DNA of 25,273 nucleotides from Zygnema cylindricum (Eukaryota; Streptophyta; Zygnematophyceae; Zygnematales; Zygnemataceae): the NCBI GenBank assembly GCA_037447655.1, contig JBBHKE010000649.1, forward strand, positions 1 to 25,273, given 5' to 3'. Under the pieces are notes generated by a model that saw only the letters and a list, made by a program, of their open reading frames with translations, was not told where the DNA came from and searched no databases. The translations under genes and the position numbers were made by a program. Below, one piece after another: positions 1 to 7,640 of this stretch; position 1 is the stretch's first letter; every line of letters begins with the position of its first letter.

Positions 1-580
1 TCTCTATAATACGATAGAGCTTTTGTACATTTGGGAAACTCAAAGATTCTACGCAAGCTCAATTTTTATGGTTCATGCTTTCGAACATGACGAAAATATT
101 TTGCCAAAAATGGTGGCGTGAAATTATGTGGTCTCCATTGACCCACATAATGAGCAACCTATGTAAAGCCTCTAGGATAATATTTGCCCCTTCTACTTTC
201 CCGCTGAATAAGCGCCGCCCAGACACACAAATATTTTGACCACCCTCACTCCTGTGAGGAGAAGACTCCTTTGAGTCAAACGCAAAAAGAATCACTGAAT
301 TTGCTCCCATGAGGAGTATGTTATGGCTGGTCAAAGATGACCTTTATAGTTACAAGCTCTTTTAGAGAGAGAGGTACCTAAATATTACTAAGTCTTGGTC
401 TGCCTACTCACGACTACCTACTATTAAACCCTAGTCCAATAGGAACACTATATAGTACAAGAAGGTACAATGGGCGATGTACTTATTGTACGACCATTGT
501 ACGACAAGGTCTACAAGGTGACACCTGTCAAATCGGAAGCCATGGTTTCTCCTCCCATCTTCTCCGGTATCAAATAATGT

Positions 581-596
581 GGTGCCACGTGGCACC
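581..596. promoter_or_regulatory. 16-bp perfect palindrome with central G-box (CACGTG)
   Basis: GGTGCCACGTGGCACC reads the same on both strands and centres on CACGTG, the core bound by plant bZIP and bHLH factors. It is the unit A version of the G-box-like site that recurs at offsets 441-456 from the anchor of the other units. Whether it is bound is unknown. Confidence 0.5.
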
Positions 597-796
597 GCGT
601 GACGCTATCTCCGTATGCCGCTAAAAGCTCACTTCGCCTGGCGGCTATAATGCCGACCGTCCGATCTAAACATATTTTACACGGTTCAGATTTGCGTACA
701 TGCAGGAATTGCTCCTTTTGGTTAGTCTGCTGTTAATTAGCTGTTGCAATAATGTATATATATTAATGAAACCCGACACGTGTATCGTTTCGTTAC

Positions 797-868
797 GCCT
801 TTATGGTGAATGCGTTAGGCTATAGAGAATCTAGAGGTCGCAGGTTCAAACCTAGTCTTAGGCATCAT
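797..868 (+). other. tRNA-like segment with A and B boxes (Pol III promoter relic) in unit A
   Basis: TGGTGAATGCG at 804-814 fits an internal Pol III A box, and GGTTCAAACC at 843-852 fits a B box; the 39-nt spacing is near that of tRNA genes. The DNA between them (GCGTTAGGC ... ATCTAGAGGTCGCAGG) recalls the anticodon arm and variable loop of a plant elongator tRNA. Acceptor and T stems do not pair properly and the anticodon stem holds extra bases, so this is not a working tRNA. A SINE-type head or decayed tRNA is the best reading. Confidence 0.4.
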
Positions 869-1096
869 TTTACCAAAATACCCTTTACTTCAAAAAACTG
901 CCACTTTCTGAATATAGCGGCAACCATGGCGCGCCTTTGATCCTCACTCTCTTTTTTAAAAGCAAAACTAAAATAGGGAAGTGAAATATTAATTACCTCT
1001 TTTCAACATGGCGAAATAGCGTTGTGAGAAATAGCCCGATGAAAGGTCGTTTCACGATTACTTTTTGTATTGTTAGCTACATTTTGAAAGGTAAAA

Positions 1097-2040
1097 ATTA
1101 TAAATCCGTGACCTCCATTAGCCCACAAAATTTCCAGCTTATATTAATCCTCTAGTAAAATATTTGTCCCTTTGACTTTCAGAGCAAAAAAAAGCCACCC
1201 AGTCAGACAATAATTTTGATCGACATCACCCGTGTAAGGACGCGACTCCCTTGAGTTATAAGCAAAAATAATTTCTAAATTTGCTCCTTTAAGCAGTAAG
1301 TTATGGCCCGCCAAAGATGGCCTATACATACAAATGGTCTTTCAGAGAGAGGCGCCTCAAAAATGTATAATTCATAAATCCCTCTTTGAACCCCCTACTA
1401 CTACTTTACCTAATCAGTCATAAGACTGTAAAGTACTCATATCGTTGTTCTTCTTGTACAACCATGGTACCGCATGGTCGCCCCGCTAACGTCTGTTAAT
1501 TCCTAAGCCATTGTCGCTCATCCTGTAATGTCCGCCGTCCACTCGTGACTTGCCACGTGTCATCCGTCAAAGTTAGCTCGCAAACCGCCAAGTGCCCATT
1601 CTGGTGCATGGGCTCTACTGCGAGCCGTCCGATCTGAAGTTGACAATTAATTACGTCCTTTTAAATTCAATGTAGTTTCGTCGTCCGATCTGAAGTCGAC
1701 AATTAATTACATCTGTTTAAATTCAATGTAGTTTCGTGTATGTCAATCAGTTTCATTATCCGTTAAGTAGAGTATGTAAAATGGTACATCTTTAAATACG
1801 AATCACACCCCATGTACGTAACGCTTCATCAAGACCTAATTGATAAGATTGATGGCTACGTCGTACGATAGTCATCTTCTAGGACTAAAGATCAAATCTT
1901 GGTCTGAGCGTACACCTTTTGCTAAGAGTTGTGACTCGTGCTCCCTAAATGTGTCTTCTTGATTGCCTAGACAGCCATGGCTATATTTGAGTCCTCGGTG
2001 ACTACGACAAGTGTGAGAACTTAAGAAACTTCATAGACGG
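1097..2040. repeat. Repeat unit B
   Basis: Second copy, anchor CTCCATT at 1113, 980 bp after that of unit A. It carries GACTC-CCTT-GAGTT at 1244, GCCA-AAGA-TGGC at 1310-1321, AGAGAGAGG near 1344, CACGTG at 1554, GTCCGATCTGAAG at 1627 and a degenerate B-box-like GATCAAATCT at 1890. A tail motif around 1991-2022 (GTGACTACGACAAGTGTGAG) is also found in C and D. The copy is extended by a local 56-bp duplication. Sequence from about 2040 to 2400 has no clear counterpart in the other units, and I see no gene in it. Confidence 0.6.
1627..1738. repeat. 56-bp tandem duplication inside unit B
   Basis: Two adjacent copies (1627-1682 and 1683-1738) each start GTCCGATCTGAAG and end with AATGTAGTTTCGT. 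They differ at only a few positions, so this duplication is much younger than the divergence between units A-D, which carry this motif once. Confidence 0.85.
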
Positions 2041-2407
2041 TCTTGCAAAAGACAAAAAATAGAAAATACCAATTTCAACACATACCATGTGCAAATCCTG
2101 TGATATTTCGTTGGTTGTACGTTACAACACGTACCTTAAGTGTCCGACGGGTTGCGATTAATTTCTTTATGTAGTTGACAACCCACCTTTTACATCAACT
2201 GTGTCAGCGACAAACAAAAATGAAGCGAACGCCTCGAAAATGAATATCTGACGGTCAGCATTACCTCCAAGACTTTCGAAGAGTATTGGCTAGATTCTTT
2301 GTAATGTTGTTTTGCCTATACAAACAAAATAAGTGGTACGGTTTGCGACGGATAGGTGCAGATTTTCATAAACAACCCCACATTTTGAGTTATGGAACTT
2401 GACCCTT

Positions 2408-3350
2408 AGTGTGATTATGTGTCCTCCATTAGTTCACATAATTCAAGAAGCCTCTAGGTAGGTTTTGGCTAACCCACTTTCAACCACAACCACTGCTGCT
2501 CAAGCAGACAAGCTGACAATCTGAATGCACCCCTGTAGAGCTTGGACTCCCCTGAGTCTGTAGGAAAAAGAATCACAGAAAACAGCCAATCAGCGGATTA
2601 GTTATCAAGCGGCAAAGATGCCAAGTTTCATACAAACTCTTTCGGAGAGAGGGGGCTACCTACTGAATTCTCTAAGAACTAAACCTCTCTCACAACCCCT
2701 ATTTACTAGAGTACGAACCAATCATACGACTGTATAGTATAGAAAGGTAATATGGCCGGTGTCCTTTCTGTACGGTGTGTGTACGACAAGGCTATTGGGT
2801 GGACTCATGTCTTCTTTTTACTCGTCCTTATGTTTCCCACGATTTCCGCGTCCCAATGTCATCCACCTACGTGGCGGGAAGTCATGTGTTGCCTACAAAA
2901 CGCCAAAGCGACCTTCCGAGATCTCGGCGTCAGTATGTGTCGTCGGATCGAAATCGACTTTTCGGTTTATATGTTAGCCGTCGAAACAAATATCCGGTTC
3001 ATTTGTTTCGTGCATACCGTGTGTGTAACTGATCTAAATGCCTTCTATCCATAGTTTCGTTAAATGGACCAGATCCTTTAAACAATGTTTAAATATAAAT
3101 CACACCCTGTGTACTCTAACGAACTTCTACAACAGACCGGTTAGAGGTGACTGCTAAGCCTCGCTCTGCCTGTTGAAGGTTCGAGTCCTGCCGAACTCAA
3201 CCTTTTGTTGAGAGTGACTAATGTCACTCTTTTGTCCTACTTATGGAGCTTCGATCGCCATGGCTCCACCACCCTCTCTTTCCTTCAGTGACTACAACTA
3301 AAATGGGGGATAGACAGAGGAGGTGGAGGCAGAATGTCTGTGCTTATTTT
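2408..3350. repeat. Repeat unit C
   Basis: Third copy, anchor CTCCATT at 2424, 1311 bp after unit B. It is the most diverged at its left end and lacks 10 bp between the anchor and the first hairpin. It keeps GACTC-CCCT-GAGTC at 2545, GGCA-AAGA-TGCC at 2611-2622, a GGAGAGAGG run near 2645, TACGTGGC at 2868 in the G-box position, GTCGGATCG near 2943, a good B box GGTTCGAGTCC at 3178-3188, and the tail TTCAGTGACTACAACTAAAA near 3284. Short overlapping ORFs at 2752-3054 have no recognisable product. From 3350 to 3585 the DNA is AT-rich and featureless. Confidence 0.6.
3145..3196 (+). other. tRNA-like segment with B box in unit C
   Basis: GGTTCGAGTCC at 3178-3188 is an excellent B-box match. It is preceded by GGTTAGAGG and CTGCTAAGCC, which look like the D arm and anticodon region of a tRNA. 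A complete cloverleaf cannot be drawn. It sits 754 bp from the unit anchor, close to the offsets of the B-box-like sites in A (710), B (777) and D (770). Confidence 0.35.
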
Positions 3351-3585
3351 TTTTCTTTTTCCACTAAGTTATTTAGACTTAGAAAACACTTTATAAATCT
3401 AGTGACTTCAACACCTAGAAATTTCTCTAAATTTTAAATTGTATGAATAATTCAATTTGAGGAATTGAGCAAAAATTTGGGGGAACCGAATTAGCGTTCA
3501 ATACACTAATCGTGATTCACGGTGTACTGTACCCTACTTTTCATTTGATGGAACGCCACCCTAATTTCAGTAATTTGCATGTTTC

Positions 3586-4530
3586 ATGCAATTATGAGAC
3601 CTCCATTAGTACTCAGAATAAACAGCTCACCTGAAGCCTCTAAGATAGCCCGAACCCTTTGCACTCTGCACAACTTTGCTTGCCACCCTATTAGACAATT
3701 GACTGGTCTGACTTCACCCGAGTAAAGTTAAGACTCCCTTGGGTCTACCTTAAAAAGAATTAGGCAATTTGCTCCCTTGAGCAGCAAATTATGAATGGTC
3801 AAAGATGACCTATAAATACAAATGCCCTTAGAGAGAGAGGCGGATACCTCTAAAATGTCTAAGTTATAAACCACTCGCTAAGCCCCATTATACTAAAGTA
3901 CTTTACCATTTGCAATACTGTGTAATACATGAAAGTACAAGTGTTGGAGTACTTTTTGTATGGTCACTGTACGACATGGCCATAAAAGGTGACATTTGTC
4001 ACATCTGGACTTGTTGTGGTTCCTCCCGGAGTATCGACAAAAGAATAGGACGCTGCCACGTGTCATTCTATGTGGTTGTGGCCGCAAACCACGAATGCGA
4101 CCATTCCGCGATGTCGGCTCGCACCATGGCCGTCCGATCTGAAGCCGACTTTTAATACAAGCCGTCGAAACAAATGTCTGTAGCATTTGTTTCGTTTGGT
4201 ACATAAAGTACAACTAAATCTATGTTATAAAATCCGTTTATATAGTTAAATAAATCATCGTCGGAGTACATGTTTAAATAGTTATCACGCCCCATATATC
4301 CCAGCACAATTCCTAAATTATAGGATAACGATATCGGTTGCCAGCTACTTTAACTGACGGTAGGTACCACGATCAAATCCTATTTCCGGCGATCACTTTT
4401 AGTAAGGATTACTTTGCCTGCTACCTGTTTCCTTGGAAAGTATATGTAGCTTTGGCTTTGACTCCCTCTCCATTCTTCAGTGACTACAACAAGTGTGGGG
4501 ACTTGGAGATTGGAGCGAGAAGCATGCTGC
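3586..4530. repeat. Repeat unit D
   Basis: Fourth and last copy, anchor CTCCATT at 3601, 1177 bp after unit C. It is the best preserved over the hairpin segment: GACTC-CCTT-GGGTC at 3732, a longer imperfect hairpin AATTTGCTC...GAGC...AAATT at 3766-3790, GGTCA-AAGA-TGACC at 3797-3810, followed at once by a TATA-like TATAAATA at 3811-3818 and AGAGAGAGAGG. Further on come GTGACA-tt-TGTCAC at 3989-4002, a G-box at 4057, GTCCGATCTGAAG at 4131, B-box-like GATCAAATCC at 4371-4380 and the tail CAGTGACTACAACAAGTGTG at 4478. No intact gene is seen. Confidence 0.62.
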
Positions 4531-4599
4531 CTTTGCTGTTTTTCCCTTTTATTTTTCCTAATTTAGACCTAGACTATACATAAACAAAAAACCTCTAAT

Positions 4600-5339
4600 T
4601 TCTACATTTCTTACGATTCTCATAAAATATAATACTTCAAAAATACAGCGGGTTGGATAAAATGCCATTTTAACGACGAGCCCTTTTACAAAAAGTAAAT
4701 GGATGAGCGAATACTTTTCACCCCAAACTAGATTTGTTGACCAATAAAACGTCGCTATTCCCTACCATTAATGCACGCGACACTGTAAAGAAAGGCTCTT
4801 CGTTCCACAATGGCGGTTCACCTTTATCGATGGTTGTAAAGCCTGTAGATTACCTTCCTCGTTTCTGGTCAAAATCTTCCCACACTGGCATTACTGTAGC
4901 TCCTTGACCCCTTTTGTCAGTCTAATGAGAAGCGTGTTGTTATCATGTTCTAAGAATTAAAGAAGCAGATAGGCAATATCTTATAAGGGTATGTCCCCAT
5001 TTACTTGGAACTTAGCGAACTTACTTTGTATTATGGCGTGGATCCGTCGGACTCGGTTTTCAAGTGTCCATATGTGTAAGAACGTAATCGTAACTTACGT
5101 TTGTGACGATTGTATAGGTCGACAGTACATGTGACGGTTGTCAACGTCTACAATCTGTGTTGTCGCACTTATTTGTTGGAACTGCTTGTGACGTCGCATG
5201 TCTTACCGTGACATTGTAGACGTACCGCATTACAACCCGTGTTGTTTCACGGATGAAAAAGATGCGCTTTGCCTTTGCGTCTCCTCTTCGGTCGACGTGA
5301 AATGGCATCAAAATTTCGAGACCCTTGCAAAAAAAAAAC
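4600..5339. other. Unassigned AT-rich DNA with ACG/CGT-rich stretch
   Basis: No gene, RNA or recognisable transposon is seen. From about 5030 the base pattern changes to DNA rich in ACG, CGT and GTAC, with more CpG than the flanking repeats, and this character continues to about 6050. Confidence 0.4.
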
Positions 5340-5344
5340 TGTAC

Positions 5345-5446
5345 TAAACAAAAACGGACAAAACTAAACAAATTGTGTACTTTTCTTCGTCGTATTGAAC
5401 ACAAACGGACAAGACATAGCGAATTCTGTGCTTTTCTTTGTCCTTA
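5345..5446. repeat. 51-bp diverged tandem duplication
   Basis: Two copies in direct orientation with period 51 bp. AAACGGACAA recurs at about 5352 and 5403, and TGTACTTTTCTTCGTC at about 5376 corresponds to TGTGCTTTTCTTTGTC at 5427. There are several substitutions between copies. Confidence 0.65.
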
Positions 5447-5539
5447 GAAATCGTATGTAAATTTTCGAAAATCACGGCAAGTGCGAATGTATATTCCTAT
5501 TTGTTTATCGAAAATACCTAGTTTTAAAACACATCGCGC

Positions 5540-6049
5540 ATGTATTTTAAACATAAGGTTGAAGATGACGTTTTTTGTCGGAGAAGTGAGTCGAAAAACA
5601 CAAGACGAAATTTTTTCGTACATCCTAAGTTCGAGGATGACGCAAATTGTACTCTACAAATTTGCGATTCCTTCGTACGGTTACAACTTAGGCAGTACGG
5701 CGCTATGTTTTACAGGAAAACGACAGAAAAAAACCCTTACTTTTGCACATGTGGACATACCCTAAGTCTTCTACACATTCCAACGGCCTTTCGCCAACGC
5801 GTTAAGGTTGGCAGGTACAATGCACACACAAAATACCAAACGTTCGTAGTACAAAACGGAAAATATTGTTCTACCGAACTTGGTACAGTTTTACGGCCAA
5901 AAATCGGTAATTTCGAACCGAGCGCCTCCGTACAATTGTTTTGCACTACGAGCATGCGGAGTTTGACCGTCACTGTACGGTCGCTAAACGCCGGGTTCAG
6001 CTTTGGCACTAAACCGCATCGTTTTTATAACACTAATTCGGTCGCGTAA
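5540..6049 (+). CDS. Unrecognised 169-codon ORF, doubtful gene
   Basis: An uninterrupted ATG-to-TAA frame of 169 codons, the longest unassigned ATG-started frame in the window. The product would be basic and Cys/Tyr/Phe-rich, with a short Cys-x-Cys-x-His stretch (FCTCGH) near residue 70. I recognise no domain, signal peptide or membrane segment. The opposite strand is also open over 5737-6009, which argues that low stop density comes from composition (ACG/CGT-rich DNA) and not from coding selection. No convincing promoter lies upstream. It could be a decayed transposon fragment or chance. Confidence 0.15.
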   Translation: MYFKHKVEDDVFCRRSESKNTRRNFFVHPKFEDDANCTLQICDSFVRLQLRQYGAMFYRKTTEKNPYFCTCGHTLSLLHIPTAFRQRVKVGRYNAHTKYQTFVVQNGKYCSTELGTVLRPKIGNFEPSASVQLFCTTSMRSLTVTVRSLNAGFSFGTKPHRFYNTNSVA

Positions 6050-6060
6050 AAATTAGTAAA

Positions 6061-6077
6061 TAGTGTTAGAAACACTA
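6061..6077. repeat. 7-bp inverted repeat beside a TATA motif
   Basis: TAGTGTT-AGA-AACACTA is a perfect inverted repeat that runs directly into CTATATAAGG. Confidence 0.5.
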
Positions 6078-6341
6078 TATAAGGGCGTGGATTACAATCT
6101 ACCACGTCTCCTTGCACTAAATTGGTATTGTTAAATCGAATTTTGCATCAGCGCTAACAAATCCTTGACGCCAATAACGATCGGTGGTGCATTGCACGAC
6201 AAGATAATGGGTACGGTTGTGTCAGACAATGAGATGGCTATATTTATACCGTGTCGCTGACGTTTTCACCTCTGCTCTTCTCTTCTATATCGGATCGATG
6301 ACGTTTGCAACTCTTCTCTTTTTCTTCCTTCTCTTTTTCCA
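6076..6341 (+). promoter_or_regulatory. Promoter-like segment: two TATA motifs and pyrimidine-rich leader
   Basis: TATATAA at 6076-6082 and TATATTTATA at 6239-6248 are both TATA-like on the plus strand. The second is followed by a strongly CT-rich stretch (about 6264-6341) ending in CTTTTTCCAG, which resembles the Y-patch and leader of plant promoters and also a 3' splice site. This could be the transcription start region of a long, spliced 5' leader for the serine acetyltransferase gene at 7641, or of an undetected transcript. No ORF of note starts here. Confidence 0.3.
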
Positions 6342-7617
6342 GCGTGCTTTCCGAAGCAGTTTCAACTTCCAGCTGACGCAACTGGCCAATCACGTGGATC
6401 AGGGGTGTCTTCCAAGTTCTTGTATTTTCACACACAGGTCCAAAATAGTACAAATTTCTGTACGGTAATTGTATCATCTACCACGTTTCTGGAGAATCTC
6501 GCGGTAGCTTCCCATCGACGTGCGATACGCAGGCGGGAAGATTCGAAGCGAAACCACGGCAGCATCTTCGCGGTATGTTTACCGTAACGTACCGTGCCGT
6601 ACGTCACAGGAGGATCTAGAACTCGCTGCAGCGCTGTAATTCAGAACGCCTACGCTCCGCAGAAGGAGATTCTGGCTCGTGGCAGACAGCGTTTCCATGA
6701 GTAGCGATCTGCGCAGTTCTGGTAAACGCAATTGCACTCCCAGGAAGACACTGAACTCGCAAAGGTTTTTAGTTTTTTGCGGGTTCGTCTTTTGCATGTT
6801 TAGGGATCTCTTTATAAAAAAATTAAAACCACTTAAAAACGTTTCGCGCGCGTGGGAAGTCGTTTATCAGATGTTTTCACTTTTTCCAGGTTCTTAGGAA
6901 TTTTCCGGGCATGTTGAGGGCATTATTCCTGATTTTTTTTTATAATAAAGTAGCTTTTTCAGCCAATCACATACGCCCGAACTAATTGCTGTGCGGACGC
7001 GCAAGTACGAAAGCAGTATCTACAACAGTCTTGATATAGCAGTTTAAAAACCAGTTCTGGGCTTTGACTATTTACAGAAAGCCTATTTGCGGCAAAAACG
7101 TAAAGCGTGACGACAAAGTTACGCCACACGTCATCCAACGCGCTGTTAGGATTAAGTTTAGAATCAATAAAATCTATGGGATTACTTAGCCTAATAAGTG
7201 TACTGATTCGAATTGGATTTCTGTTTTCTGGCGGTGTACAGCTGTTACAAAGCGTACGAATAAAAGGATAAACGTATCCGACTATTCGCAAACCCAGTTC
7301 TAGCCACGCAGCTTTGTAGTCGCTGCTGACAGCATCGATGCAACGACGCTCACCTCCTACCTTTACACGTGCGAATTCACCTTCGTGTCCAAATGAGCCA
7401 CTCGCTTTTGGCCACTTCACACGTGGTTCACCACACGCTCTCTTTCCATAGGCCAGCTGATGGAAGCAGAACCTAAACCAGCCATCCTGACCGTTTAAAT
7501 GATTCTCTGACAATCGGACGGCTTACAGGCAGCATTGCCAAACTTCATATTTAAACTGCGCTACGACCCCCCACGATACCGCGACTTTTGAATCTCTTCC
7601 GTTTTCAGAGATCTTCC
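6342..7617. other. Non-coding region upstream of the serine acetyltransferase gene
   Basis: Mixed-composition DNA without a supportable gene. The minus-strand frame at 6959-7513 has no ATG. T-rich stretches (6760-6960) and possible splice sites occur, so part of this may be 5' UTR or a leader intron of the downstream gene, but the transcript start cannot be fixed from sequence. Confidence 0.4.
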
Positions 7618-7638
7618 TAATCTGTTTTTCCTTAGCAG
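7618..7638 (+). other. Candidate 3' splice site of a 5'-UTR intron
   Basis: A pyrimidine-rich tract ends in CTTAGCAG, two bases before the ATG at 7641. Its strength and position fit an acceptor closing a leader intron. The matching donor upstream is not identifiable by eye. Confidence 0.35.
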
Positions 7639-7640
7639 TC

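Larger units (their letters stand above)
118..1000. repeat. Repeat unit A (diverged ~1 kb repeat, leftmost copy)
   Basis: First of four diverged, same-orientation copies. The anchor CTCCATT lies at 133. Landmarks follow in an order shared by all copies: hairpin GACTC-N4-GAGTC at 264, hairpin GTCA-AAGA-TGAC at 330, an AGAGAGAGAGG run near 364, GTAC-rich DNA at 470-510, TGACA-cc-TGTCA at 519-530, a G-box at 586, GTCCGATCT near 659, and a tRNA-like A/B-box region at about 797-868. Beyond about 900 the similarity to other units fades. No coding potential is apparent. It may begin left of the window. The family is unrecognised; a non-autonomous transposon, a solo-LTR-like element or a tandem satellite unit are all possible. 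Confidence 0.6.

Noticed and set aside
797-868. Functional tRNA gene
   Set aside because: Acceptor and T stems do not pair and the anticodon arm carries extra bases; only the A and B boxes are convincing.
118-4530. Hammerhead-ribozyme retrozyme as an explanation of the hairpin repeats
   Set aside because: No conserved CTGATGA...GAAA core is found at equivalent positions in the units.
118-4530. CRISPR array or prokaryotic mobile element
   Set aside because: Repeat period is about 1.2 kb with diverged units, and the window has eukaryotic spliced genes; no short regular repeats with spacers.
6959-7513. 184-codon minus-strand open frame beside the serine acetyltransferase gene
   Set aside because: It begins at TTG and contains no ATG; no family resemblance and no supporting splice structure.
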